Shown here: positions 1 to 11,616 of the stretch, piece by piece
Position numbering within the stretch: the stretch's first letter is position 1
Layout of the letters: every line of letters starts with the position of its first letter
Assembly: GCF_020906515.1 (NCBI RefSeq)
Contig: NC_085855.1
Coordinates: forward strand, 310,001-374,000
Source: Vanrija pseudolonga
Taxonomy: Eukaryota > Basidiomycota > Tremellomycetes > Trichosporonales > Trichosporonaceae
Reading direction: 5' to 3'
Length of the DNA stretch: 64,000 bases
Translations under genes and position numbers: made by a program
The notes under the pieces: generated by a model
What the model was told of the DNA's origin: nothing
Databases searched by the model: none
The model's input: the letters and a program-made list of their open reading frames with translations, nothing else

Positions 1-61
1 CTCCCACTTCTTCTCACTGCACTCTCAGCCTACCTCCTCGCACCCCAACAGCCCCAACACC

Positions 62-1139
62 ATGCTCGTCAACATCTCCGAGCACCCCCACATACTCGAC
101 GCCATCCTCTCACACGTCTCATGGTCCGCCCCCCCCGGCACTGCGCGCCACCAACAAGGAGCTGGCCAAATTCGCCAATGCGACGCTGTGGAACCACCTC
201 GCCGTCGCCCCTCACGGCCCAGTGCTGGCCGTCACCGACCCGTACACGAGGCGCCGCGTCCCCGGGATGCGGCTGGAGGGCGCACACACAGGCCCCACAC
301 TGCGCCTTATCGCCCAACAGACGGCGACTGTCGACCTCGTCGGGCACGCGGACGCGCTGCACAAGCACCCCCTTTGGCTCCATTTCCGCCGGCTCGCTGA
401 GACGAAGCGTATCCGCTGCACACAGGCAATTAGTGACCTGCTGCTCCAGCCGACGGAGGTGGTGCTCCACTTCGACGTCGACGTGTCGCGCCTGTCCCCG
501 ACCACACAGCCCTCACCCCGTTTCAAGCGCCTGCTCGCCTTCGTCTCGATCAACGACGCGCTCGTCGCCCCCCGCCTGCGCGCCCACGAGGCGGGGTTCA
601 AGGCCGCCGCGTCCGTCCTGAGCCGCTCCGACGAGCTCGTGCTCGTGTTCGTCCCGGGCGCCCAGGAGCCCGACATCGACTACTGGCGCCGCAATTTGCA
701 GCCGTCGCCCGTCAGCCACTTGCACTATCGCGCGTTCGAACTCGTCCTCGGGAAGTCAATCACCCCGTCGTTCGAGCTCGAGCGCTCGGCGACCTTCGTT
801 GGGATGGAGACCTCGATCCACACCCGTCTCGTCGTCAAGATGGACACCACCTCCTCCGAGGCGCAGCGGCTCGAGCATCTCCGCCGCGAGATGGACGCGT
901 TGATCCAACGTAGCAAGGACCGATTGGGGCCAAGCGTTTACCCGGACGTATACCCCGAGATCAAGGTGCGCGTCGAAGCGCTGTCGACGTATCCTCGCTC
1001 GGCGGGCTACAGCGACTACGAGTGGGCGGTCGTCATGACCAAGCCGGGTGTCAAGCTCCCTTCCCTCCCTCGTGGCCAGTTGAGTGCTTCAAGAGCTGAG
1101 CCGGCACCGGGAGCATGTGGGTGTGAGCTGGAGCCGTGA
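62..1139 (+). CDS. Diverged F-box-like family protein, one frame break
   Basis: Outlying member of the F-box-like family arrayed at 9.7-20.1 kb. The start at 62 (MLVNISEHPHILDAIL) opens the family's F-box-like block. After an eight-C run at 129-136 the family sequence (ALRATNKELAKFANATLW, then RRVPGM, PTEVVLHF and DELVLVFVP) continues one frame over and stays open to 1139. Removing one C would restore a single frame, so this is either homopolymer miscounting or a real disabling change. The C-terminus is about 30 residues longer than in siblings. A GTGAGC donor near 1122 and a CAG acceptor near 1164 could mark an unproven 3' intron. Function unknown; by analogy a substrate adaptor of an SCF-type ligase. 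Confidence 0.55.
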
Positions 1140-1928
1140 GGAGCATCACTGACACCTCTCGCAGAAACAGCCGCCAACGCCGTCGATGTTCCCGCCCATC
1201 ACGCCGCCACTCCCTTGTATCGTCGTCTGCTCCGATTTCCTCCATGGCCCCATGTGGTGCCGCATAGTGCATGGACTATGTTTCAGTGTTTCAATACTCG
1301 CTACTGTACCAATGCAGCTCATGTCCTCTACGCTTGCATCGTGTCGATAGAATGATCTATGTATGCGCGGTGCATACGACCCAGACCTGCAGTACGTACA
1401 TAGCTATCAGCGCCATGTCGTGCATGCCTCCACTGCTCGATGTCTCGCACCGCGGCCTCAACTGCCCGCTGCTGCCAAGCACGACAAGCACGACGCGCCA
1501 AGCCGAGCCCCGCCGCCACGCCGCCACGCCGACACGCACTGCGGATCGTCGGCCAACTCCGGCCAGCAGGGACTGATTGGGCGTGATTGCTGACAGCGTC
1601 GCCGGGGTCACCGGCCGCGGCGGGGTCGCGAGCGTGAGCCTCAACCACGCTTTCAAGCATGTATGGCATCGCGAGCAGCCGTATGCATGCGCGGCAGCAC
1701 GGATGCTGTATTCACGCTCATGCATGCCAGCTGTGGCCGAGTAGCCCACCGCCTGCCACCCCCCTGCGCGGCGCGATACCCGTCGAATACCCGCCTGCCC
1801 GCGCGCCGGTTAGCGTAACCGGGTGACAACCGCTGCCGACCGATCGCCGCGTCGCGAGACACAACGCAACCGAACAAAAGTCAGGCAGCTCCACAACATC
1901 ATCTTGCATCCACCCATCATCCCACAAC
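1140..1928. other. Intergenic stretch, no gene seen
   Basis: About 790 bases without a supportable gene. It must hold the 3' end of the upstream family gene and the promoter of the crotonase gene. The last 60 bases are AC-rich (hexamers such as ACAACA), typical of a fungal 5' leader. No RNA gene or repeat is seen. Confidence 0.5.
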
Positions 1929-2899
1929 ATGTCCGAATCAGACCTCACCTCCCAGCCGCCGGACATTGGCGACGCCCACCTCGTGGTCAGCTTCCCCGCG
2001 CCGCACATCCTGCACGTGGCGTTTGACCGCCCGGCGAAATGGAACGCGCTGCTGTCCAAGGACAACTGGGCGCTCGACGCCATTTGGGGGTGGTACGAGA
2101 GCGAGCCGAGCCTGCGCTGTGCGATACTGGGCACGACGAGTCGGCGTGCTTTCTGCGCGGGCGGGGACTTGATCGAGCTGGTGGGTGCCGCGCCGGCCCG
2201 CTTTCGACGGTGCGCTGACCCCACCCACAGGGCCAGAAGGACCGCAAGCCGTGGCCTGATAGCGGGCTTGCAGGCCTCGCGAAGCGCGCCCTCAGGTGGG
2301 TGTGGAGTGAGAGGAAGCCAAGCCCTGACGCGCCAGAAAACCCATCATCGCGGCCGTCAACGGCGTCGTCATCGGCGGCGCGGTCGAGATGCTCACCAAC
2401 CTCGACGTCGTGGTGGCCGGCGAGAGCGCCGTGCTCTCCCTCCCCGAGGCCAAGCGCGGCGTGCATGCCGGCGGTGGCGGGCTGCCGCGACTAGTCTACC
2501 TGATCGGCAGGCAGAAGGGTGGGTCAGGCCGGCGGACTGGTTCCTTTCGCTATCTCGCTGACGCTCGCGCCAGCCGCCGAGCTCCTCATGACCGGCCGCG
2601 ACGTCCCCGCGCCCGAGGCCGAGCGTATCGGCCTCGTGAACGCTGTCGTGCCCGACGACCTTGTCGAGGCGCGCGCGCTCGAGATCGCGCAGCAGACGGC
2701 CGCCAACAGCCCCGACGCGGTCATCCTCTCGCTGTATGGCCTGCGCCTCGCCGAGCGGCATGCAGGATACCAGGGCATGATGGACGAGTACTTTTCCTCG
2801 CGCGAGCTCCAGGTTCTCCTCAAGGGCGAGAACACGCGCGAAGGGCTGCGCGCATTCATTGAGAAGCGCCCGCCGCGCTGGGTCAACTCCAAGTTGTAG
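1929..2899 (+). CDS. Peroxisomal enoyl-CoA hydratase/isomerase
   Basis: Crotonase-family enzyme of fatty acyl-CoA metabolism, 274 aa. Exons are 1929-2180, 2231-2295, 2337-2518 and 2574-2899. All introns have GTGGGT donors and CAG acceptors, and the phases agree. It shows the family's oxyanion-hole segment (AFCAGGDLIEL), the VNGVVIGGAVEM helix start and the second-active-site segment (LPEAKRGVHAGGGG), followed by ELLMTGRDVPAPEAERIGLV. The protein ends in SKL, a textbook type 1 peroxisomal targeting signal, which places it in the peroxisome, probably in beta-oxidation or degradation of an unusual acyl-CoA. The exact substrate cannot be read from sequence. Hydratase versus isomerase is undecided. 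Confidence 0.9.
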
Positions 2900-3195
2900 G
2901 CCACGAGTGTGCCCAATGTTGTCTGTGGCGGGATTGTACCCCAAGCTGTTGGATCTTGATTTAGAACTCGACTGGAGCAGGCACTCGGAACTGGTACTAC
3001 TACACGATGCATTCTAACTGCCCAATGTCCTTGCATTGTCCGTGGGGGCAAGAGTAAACAAGAAAAACCAAAGTAATTGTCCGTTTGTTACTGAGTGGTC
3101 GTGGTAAAAAATTGTCCGTGAGAGCTGTTGTGCGACTCGTTGTGTCGCTATGTAACTGATTGTGTGGGTGGTGGTGCGAGTGGTGGTGGTCGTCA

Positions 3196-6100
3196 TCAAC
3201 AAACTGTGTTGCTAAACACGTTCGTCATGTCACCGTTTAGCCAGTCGAACAGGGCCAGAATGTCGCCGTCGGGCTCGATGCCGGCGGCGTCCGGGCGCGC
3301 GGACGGCAGCTTGGTGTCGGGCATCTCGTAGCCTCCCCACTCATTGACGCTGGTCATGGCGACCGCGCATCCGAGCATGGCACGGATGGCATCGATGCCG
3401 GGGATGACAGCGGGGACCGACTTGACGAGCGACTTGATGCGTGGCATAGCCGCCTCGGCGACCTCCCATCCGGCATCGGCGCCGCGCTGCACCGACGAAG
3501 TGATCCGTGCGAGCACGGTGCACACGTCGCCGAGAACGAGGGCGCGCTCGGCATCGGGGGTCGCGGTAGGGAACTTGTGGTCCAGCTCGTGGATCCTGAT
3601 GGCCTGCTGTAAAAGGAGAGTGACGGCGTTGGAAAGTTGGTAAGCAGACCAGGGAGACCAGTAGGCCTTGTAGTCGTCGTCCCAGAGCGTTTCGAGGAAC
3701 AGGGCGAGGTTTTCAATCACAGTGAGAGCATTCCGGATGCTCTGGAGCACATGCTCCGGGTTGGGGGTGAGGTCGTCGCGTTCGAGACCAAGGCGGCAGA
3801 TGAGGAGTGCGAGGCCAAAGTGGGCGAGCTGGAGCGAGCGAGCACCGGCGCGGACAATGGCATTCTCGGGGCGGAAAACGAGGTCCTGAGGAAGGTCCGA
3901 GTAGACCATCTCAAGCTCGCTGGCGGCATGCTTGAGGATGCTGCGGTCGAGTCGAGGGCGGCGCGGCTGGCTGTCACGGTCGAGCAGAAGAGGAAGCACG
4001 GCCTCGAGAATAGTGCTCAGGCGGCATGTGGCAATGAAAACGGCAATGTCCTCGTTGCCCGTCAAAGGAACTTGCCCATCCTCGTTTAGGTCGTCGTCCT
4101 CGAACGTGACAGGAGGGATGGCGCTCCTCGAAGAGTCGATGTTGACAGGGCGCCCATACGTGTACGAGTTCCACTTGTCCTGGACGTACAGGGCCCACCA
4201 GAGGCGCTTGCGCAGCGAACGTTCCCATTTGGGCAACTTCCACCTGCTGCAGTCGCGGTGAAGTCCGAGCAGCTGAATGGCCCCAACAGCGCGGCAGATA
4301 CCCAAGTGGTTTCCGCCCGGGTTGGTGATTGGCCGTCCAGTAATTTCGAGAATTTCGAGGATGAGTGTCTGAAGGCGCACCTGACGGTACTCATTGTCCA
4401 TGACGTGAAGGAGAATACTCCACAGCTCCTTGGAGTGGGCCCTCAGAGCCGGCTCGTAAATCGACGAGTGGGCAAAGATGCCAACAAGGATGGCAGAGGG
4501 GAAGGGGATGACGGGGGCCGCCGGGGCCGTCCCGGTCGCAGCAGCTTGCCAGCCGTTTAGAGATGCCTCGAAACGTGCCCTGTTGAGAATGGGCATGGCA
4601 GGGAGCGTGCGCGTGAGAAACCTATTGTCGTTGGTCAGTTGTTTGGTTCCGGCAAACACGAGACCAAGACCGGGCAACTTGTTGCACCGCCACTCACGCT
4701 TGGATCAACCGTTCCGGCATTCGGGGATCGACGCTAGCGAGGATACCAATGACATGCTGGTACGCCTTCTCAGCCACAAACGCGGCATTGCTCAATCCAT
4801 AGACGCGCGAGGGGTTGCGTAGAAAAAACGCAGGGTATCGAGGGTCGGCCACTTGACGGTACGCCAATGAGCCGGATTGGGTCCGCGCGACGTGATCCAG
4901 GCGGTCAAGGCTGACAGATGCGAGGTGGGCGACGGCGCCAGATCCTGCGTGGTTCGTGTTAGCGGTGGCCGACGGCGATGTGGCGGCGAGGCGGCGAACA
5001 GCGGCGGCGGTTGCGGGCAACGTCGACGCCGCGGCCGCTATGAGCAGCCAATTTCGGCGAAACCCGCTAATGGAGTGTTTACTGCGTCTCAGCCGGCGCG
5101 AGCGCCGCTAGCCGACGTCCGTTCGCGTGCTCACTGCGCGCACGTATGCCGGCACTCACCAAGGTAGTGGCTCTCCTCCTCCTCGGTCACGTCCATGTCG
5201 AGCGACGAGTAGAGCGTGCTGTCGTCAATCTGCTGGTTGGGCGACCTGTAGTCGAGGCCGTCGATGAACGAAATAAGCTGAGAGGAAGGAGGGCCATTGC
5301 TCATTGGCAGTGGTCCCATGCGTGGTAGTGAAAGGAGGGGGGTACCGGCGACGCCGGCGAGGCCGAGCTGTGGCTGCAAGAGGCCGGCAGCCGCGTTGGC
5401 CTGCTGCTGCCTGTATTGCAATGTTTCTGGACCGGGTCCTGCCGACATTGCTGAAGCAGAAGAAGAAGCTGCCGCAAGTGATGCGAGTTGTTGTGCCTGA
5501 TGGATGGGTCCGGCAGAGGTTGGAGTTGGCGTCATTGGCAAGACCAAGTTTGACGAGGCAGACGAAGGAGCCACACCGACGACTGATGGAGGTGCTGATC
5601 CCGATGCCGACGACCGGTCGTCTGTCTTTCGGTGCCGAATCACCGGAGGTCCGACAAAGGAACAATCCCTACCCGACTTTGCACATTGAGCGCATGCTTG
5701 GCCTCTGACGGCAATGTGACATGATCGCTTGGAACGGCGACAGTGGTCGCATGGCCTGTCCTTGCGAGAGCGTCGGGGGCGGAGGCTGTGCAGACACAAA
5801 GGGGAGGCGAAATAGTTAGCGAGGTCAACGAGGGGGGAGGGCGGAGATGAGGTAAGGGATCGGGGGTCAAGTCAAGGGAAACTGGAGTGTGGGGTAGGTG
5901 GGTGGTGGAACAAGACAACGCAGGGTCACAAGGGCTACACGCATGCCGACGGTGCCGGTGACCGACAGCCAGCCCAGTAAAAGGGGAGGCGTCGGTCAGA
6001 GGCGGCGGCGGAGAATGGTGGTGGCTTGAGCGGCGTGTGTGGCGGCCCGCGACGGCGTGCGTGGGTTGACGCAATGGCGGTGCAGGAAACGAAAGATGCG

Positions 6101-6972
6101 GCGGCTCGACGAAGGAAGGTGGCCAAGGAAGGTGGCCAATGCAGGACATTGTAGCTGGGTGCTGGCTGGCTGGCTGCACGTGCAACGCCCACAGGGGGAA
6201 TTCACGGCGGATTATCGGATCCGACCGAAGAAGCGCGACGGCGGCAAAGTGTGACGCAGCCAGCCAGCCAGCCAACCAGTCAGCCTGGGTCGGACGAGTC
6301 CGTCGGCATGACACGGCGACCGACGCGCCGCCGAGACACAACGCAGGGGTTTCGTACCAGGCGGCGGCCAACAATGTGTGGGAGAAATTGGAAAGCAACC
6401 TCGGTCGAGGGAGAGAGGGAAGACAGGAGGGCAGCGTCGACAGAGACATGCACGGCGGTGACGACAACAACCACAACAACAGCGAGCCGTCCTCTGTCTA
6501 TATACTCGATGTGGTGTAGCTCCACCCGCGTCATGCCAAGACGCGCCGCATAGGAATGGAGCGGGCAGAGGCGGCGCGCATTGGTCGCGCGACGGGCAAG
6601 GAATTACAGAAACGCGCAAGCCAGAAGAGGAAATGGGGGTCGGTCCACTCACTTTTGTGTTCCTTCCGGGGACGAATGGGAAGGGGTCGGGGGCATGGAC
6701 AGTGGTGCTGGCGTCGGTGCAGCGTTGTTTTGAAGTGGGTGTGGTGCAAGATAGTTGTGGTCAAAGACGACGAGGAAAGGAGAGAGGGGAGGGGTGGGAA
6801 GCTTGACGTCGCCTGATGCTGATGCTGGTGCTGGAGTGAGGTGATGGTAATAGTCGATGGGAGTGGTTGCCGACGGCGTGTCGGCGGCGGTGGTGGCGGC
6901 GGAGACGGACGCTGCGGTGAACGAGAACGATGACGACGGAGACAGCGACGACAGGGCCGAGTTGTAGTCCAT
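3196..6972 (-). CDS. Zn2Cys6 fungal-specific transcription factor
   Basis: DNA-binding regulator, 872 aa by my model. Exons (minus strand): 6972-6653, 5785-5160, 4944-4698 and 4621-3196, all with phases that agree. Exon 1 encodes a Ser/Thr/Pro-rich N-terminus. The binuclear zinc cluster follows the first intron: C119-x2-C122-x6-C129-x8-C138-x2-C141-x6-C148, preceded by the basic stretch RPRRSRKDR. The large last exon carries the middle homology region (fungal_trans type), with LGICRAVGAIQLLGLHRD and RKRLWWALYVQDKW. The first intron is 867 nt, far longer than its neighbours, but its donor (GTGAGT), branch (CTAAC), acceptor (CACAG) and phase all fit. Target genes unknown. Confidence 0.85.
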
Positions 6973-9719
6973 GCTAATAGGCGCGGAGGTGCGGGCAACT
7001 TTGCGAAATTGTAATCAGGTTTCAAATGGAACCAAATAGAAATCGGGATGGTCGGGATTACGGGGGCGATTTCTGGCTGGGAGAGCGAGTTGCCCGCTGC
7101 GGGCAAGATAGAAACGGTGTGCGTGGGGACAAAGGGGGCAAGTGCGTGCGTGAGTGCGTGCGTGTATGTGTGTGTGTCAAGTCAAGAGCGCCTTGGCCAC
7201 CAGCAGTCGAAACGCATAAAACAGAAAAGGCGAGCAGTGAAAGGGAAGGTGTGAAGGGGGAACGAGTCGAGGGAGGGGGGGATCGGATCGAGCGGCGAGC
7301 AAGGCGTGGCTTGAAATATCAAAAGTGACGAGCACCACCTTGGCAAGCAAGGTGGATCCTGAGATGTGTGTGAGCACAAGCTTGTCGCAATGCTCCGCTG
7401 CTGCCTGACTGATTGTGCCGAGCGAGCGAGCGAGACGCGAGACAATAACAAGGTAAGCAGGCAGGCGGCAGGCGACGACGACAGCACCAGCACCTGCAGA
7501 CGACGGAACCGACGGCGTTAGACTAAATTTCAATGCTGCTGCATCCATGCGATATCCCGACCAGTTGGTCCGCGCAGTACTCATCCGGCCGTCGGACATG
7601 ATGACGTACAGTGACCAAGGGTGGTTGCATGTGACTCGGCGTGATGCCAGCGGCGGGTTAGCTCCGAGGCATGCAGACGGAGGAGTGGTGGTGCTGCTCG
7701 CGCCGTCGTCGCCGGCCGTTGGCTTTGTCCGCCGCTGCCGTCGAAGCGGATCGTGGGTAGCTGGGTTGCTTGGCTTGGAATCTTGTGCACTTCCTTCCTT
7801 GCCTTGCCTTCCTTGGTCCACCCGACGCCCCCTACGCCAGCAGCGACGCCTCCCCCCCCCCCTCCTCTCAGTCTAATTTTTTTCCTGAGGGCGGTGCTGA
7901 AACGGACATTGTCAATAGGGGTGGGCGTAAAAAGGCGAATCTCGCGTCGTCGGATTGTCTGTGCTGGGTCCCTACGTGGGCCGCCGCACCGCAGCCACTG
8001 TGCCTCCCACCCACCTCGGCATCGGCATGCCTGACAACGTATCGCTCGCCGAGGGTCGTGTAGCCTCGGCACCACCTCGGCGAGCGAATCCATCGATGGG
8101 CCCCCACCGCTTAGACGATGCCTGATGCCTGATACACGCGGCACGCGTTTACCTCTCAGGTGTCGTCGGACGGGTCCGTCCGCCTGCCCTCAGGCATTGC
8201 CGGAGGCGAACAGGCATTCGATGCAGTCCAATGTCTCCTCGCAGCGTTGAGGCAAGAGCTGTGCGTTTGATGTCTTGGCTGACAGGCAAATGGGCCCTGG
8301 AACGAGGGCAGCAAGAGAGCACGACGCGGGCATTCCGATCTTGCGGTTCCGATACCCACTGACCACTGGGCCCTGGCTGGTACAATGCTAGATGCTTGCT
8401 AGACGCGCAGCAGCAAAGGCGGATCACGCATTCGCGCATTCATCAGCAAATCAACCGCGGCTGCTGACAAGTCAAGTCTGGCTGTCGGCACGGCACCCAG
8501 CGCGGCACTCAACTTTCTTCTGCTTCTTGTTCTCGATAAGGTTGGGCGGCTAGTGGGAACAAGCAGCACCAGCATAGTCCTCCGGCACGTTCGCCGGAGC
8601 ATTCGCCGGGGTACAACACAACATCACATGCAACCATCAGCACTGCATTGACGCATGCATTACGCCAACCGCGATCGGCGGGACCGGCGGGTCCCAGCTC
8701 GGTAGCCAGATTATGATTGAGATTCACACCCGCGCATGCATGCACGTCGAGGTATAAACATTGGCCAAGTGCCGACGGCTGTGATGGACCAAGAGGTGGC
8801 CGCGGGGGGACGTTGACAAGCTCGCTTGTGCCGACCCACTTTGACTGACAGCAAACGAAAACTTGACCCAGAATCCAACATCCAGTCCGCTTTCCTCGGT
8901 CCCTGATCGACAAGAAACTCGACACTGCTTGGCACGTCACGTAAACCCACGCGACGGCCGTCTATAGACTTTCCGACTTGGCACGCAGGCCGGACACCCC
9001 TTGACCCACGTTGCTTGCGTCGATGCATATCCGCAGGAAAAAGCGAGCGAGCGCTGCGGACAAGGTCCGCGAAGATAGCGAGGCGGACATAGGCGGCCGT
9101 CCGCTTGTCGCCGCCGCCGGCGACGCGACCAGGAGTTAAGGGGCCGGAGCCGGAAAGCTCCACGCCGACGCAAAGTTGCGCCGAGCGAGCCGAGGGTCGA
9201 CGAGGGTCGACGTCGGTGGCCGATGTCACCGCGCTACCCTACCTCGGGCCGGGGTGGACGAGCTCGGCCCGGGATGTCCGGGGCATTTTGGTTCGGCTGT
9301 TCACGACGACGGACGCGTGTAGGTCGTAGCGAGCTGACTTGTGCCAGCCGAGTCGCGTGGGCCACGACCTCACCCCGACAAGCGAACATTGTCATATTCT
9401 CTATCACTGTACACGTCGACGACGATCAGACTGATGGTGCTGGGGGTGCTGAGGGCGTCGAGTCTACTGATAGAGCGCGCCGTCCCGTCGTGTCGTGTCG
9501 TGTGGCCACTTCGGTGCAGGAATCTGCCACACTGCGCACGGACCGCCGTCGCGCGTCGCGGCCCACCGCACCAAACCACACTCAACTGTGCAACTCCAAC
9601 TCACCTGCTCACTGCCATTGTCTCGTCGCCTGACCCTCCTGTTCACCCCCTTACACCCCCTCCGTACCCCCCGCACGCACCGCCGGACGGCCCCACGCCC
9701 GCCCGCGCACAGCAGCACA
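6973..9719. other. Long intergenic region, no gene seen
   Basis: About 2.75 kb between the divergent start of the Zn2Cys6 regulator and the first gene of the F-box-like array. Open frames here lack family resemblance, splice support or a plausible start. Purine/pyrimidine-rich stretches and a C-run near 7855 are present. It presumably holds two promoters. No tRNA, rRNA or transposon signature is seen. A lineage-specific small gene cannot be excluded. Confidence 0.45.
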
Positions 9720-11333
9720 ATGCCCCTCCTCGCCTGCTGCTGCGTGGGACCTCGCAACAAGGGCCCGTCCCCGCCGCCGCTCGCGCCGCCACCGGGGGCG
9801 TCATTCCTCGAACCTGCGGGCAACGAGCAGCACAATGCTCCGGCTGCTTCTGTAACTGGCGGGGGCATGCCCCTCGCGCTGGGCGGTTGGTCGCCCCCTC
9901 GCACGCCCCGCAAGCAGCAGCGCAACGCCTCGACCACGTTCGCGACTTCGCCTTCCCCTTCTGCTCCGGACTTGACTCGGCGCTCCCCGCTCAAGCGCCT
10001 CGTCGACGACGCGGCGGAAAAGGCAGACGACGCCCAGCTCGAGCTGCACGCGCTGCGCAAGATCAGCTCGCGCCCCACGCTCGCCGAGTCAGTCTCGTCG
10101 TCGTGGGAGACGCCGTCACCCACCCGCGGGCGAGGCAAGCCGCTACCTCTCTTCCCCGCTGTCGACAGTATCGACGGCGACTTCGAGGTTCATGCTGCCC
10201 CGCGCAGGACCGGGCCTTGGCCTTCCTCGCCGGCCTCGACGCGCCCGCCAACGCCCCGCATCGTCCTCGACCACACGGCCTTCCCGCACATCCTGGACGC
10301 GATAATCGACTATGCGCCAAGCCCGGCCCTCGCCGTCCTCCGCGGCACCTCGCGCGCGATGATGCTGCGCTGCAGCGCAAAGCTGTACGCCCATGTGTGG
10401 CTGCACGCCGACCGCCCGAGCGACACTTCCTACGACGTCGAGTTCTTCTACCCCGGCTCCAATCGGCGCCGGCTCCCAGGGCTAAAATACGGCTTCTGGG
10501 CCTCGGCATCAGAGACAGAAGTCACCCTCTACCGCCTGCACACGTTCACCCGCGCGCTCGATATCGACTTCTCCGACGCCTCAGGCATCGACGTTGCGTG
10601 GAAGCGCCTCCTCGCCCCCGGCGAGCTCAAAGGCGCGCTGGGCAACGTCTCCGTCCTGCGCCGGCTGAACCCCGCCGGCGAGATACGCATTCATAACCCG
10701 CCGATATGGCAGGTCGGGGACGGCGTCCACGGCCGCCTGCGCGCGCTGCCCGCCATGACGGTGCCGACCGAGGTGTCGTTCTACGATGTTGCCATGGCGC
10801 CGCCGCCGGACGCGACGATCCCAGGCTATCCCGTCCGCCTGTCGCTCATGCCTGCCGGGACGGACACGGCGATTATCGTGCTCAACTTTCAAGAAGGCGG
10901 GCGATACATCCCAGTCCAGGAGCAGCACTACTCGTTTTTCGCGGCCCGCGACCTCGTGCTCGTCCTCACGACGCCACCTAACACCTCCCCACCTTTTGCG
11001 AGCAAGAGCTACCCCATTCTCGGGCTCATCGTGCTCCTCCTCACGGGTGTCTTGTCCCCCGCGTCAAATTCATCTGGTGCGGACCACTCGGTCTCGATTG
11101 GCCCCGTCGAGATGCTCGATCCCAAGTTCTTCAGCAGGCCGGACCTTTCGGTCGACGAGAAGCGCGGCGAGATGCGCCGCTATCTTGAGCACGAGACCAT
11201 CACCGTCAGCGATGCTCCCCGCAATCAGATTCTCCAGAGTGTGGAGTTTTACTCCCTCGATGAGATGAGGGACAAGGTCGGCCACGACGTCTGGGAGTGG
11301 ACAATGGTGCCCCGTTCCCCGCGCACGGTCTAG
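9720..11333 (+). CDS. F-box-like array protein 1
   Basis: First member of the main array, 537 aa, intronless. The start at 9720 (MPLLACCCVG) follows an AC-rich leader; the frame is open further upstream but without a convincing start. A long Pro/Ser-rich N-terminus of about 180 residues precedes the F-box-like block (LDHTAFPHILDAIIDYAP, then LRGTSRAMMLRC and LYAHVW). Family landmarks follow in order: RRLPGLKYG, TRALDIDF, VLRRLN, PTEVSFYD, TAIIVLNFQEGG, RDLVLVL, SIGPVEMLDPKFF and a terminal WEWTMVPRSP. The four-Cys N-terminus (CCC within the first ten residues) might be acylated, but that is a guess. Inferred role: substrate adaptor or recognition protein. Confidence 0.7.
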   Translation: MPLLACCCVGPRNKGPSPPPLAPPPGASFLEPAGNEQHNAPAASVTGGGMPLALGGWSPPRTPRKQQRNASTTFATSPSPSAPDLTRRSPLKRLVDDAAEKADDAQLELHALRKISSRPTLAESVSSSWETPSPTRGRGKPLPLFPAVDSIDGDFEVHAAPRRTGPWPSSPASTRPPTPRIVLDHTAFPHILDAIIDYAPSPALAVLRGTSRAMMLRCSAKLYAHVWLHADRPSDTSYDVEFFYPGSNRRRLPGLKYGFWASASETEVTLYRLHTFTRALDIDFSDASGIDVAWKRLLAPGELKGALGNVSVLRRLNPAGEIRIHNPPIWQVGDGVHGRLRALPAMTVPTEVSFYDVAMAPPPDATIPGYPVRLSLMPAGTDTAIIVLNFQEGGRYIPVQEQHYSFFAARDLVLVLTTPPNTSPPFASKSYPILGLIVLLLTGVLSPASNSSGADHSVSIGPVEMLDPKFFSRPDLSVDEKRGEMRRYLEHETITVSDAPRNQILQSVEFYSLDEMRDKVGHDVWEWTMVPRSPRTV

Positions 11334-11616
11334 ATATAAGCAACTGCGTGTAGTTGCGTGCATGTGTAGTATAGTAACCTGTTGCAACTGAATTGTAGTA
11401 TTGCGCATATACTTGCCCTTCCCGTTTGATGTACATACCCAGTACCATGTCGTTGTCGCTGGGCGGCGTGCACGGCGTCCCCGGTTCAGACTTTGTCTTT
11501 GCAAGTCAGGGCAAAAAGACGCGCCTGACTTTTGCCACCGCCACTGTTGGTCTCATCACCACTCACCTGCCATCACAACAACGTCTCCACACCCTCCACA
11601 CCACCCACCAAACGAC

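Noticed and set aside
7177-7821. Possible minus-strand gene in the long intergenic gap
   Set aside because: No domain, no signal peptide, composition typical of shadow frames, and no neighbouring exon with matching splice sites.
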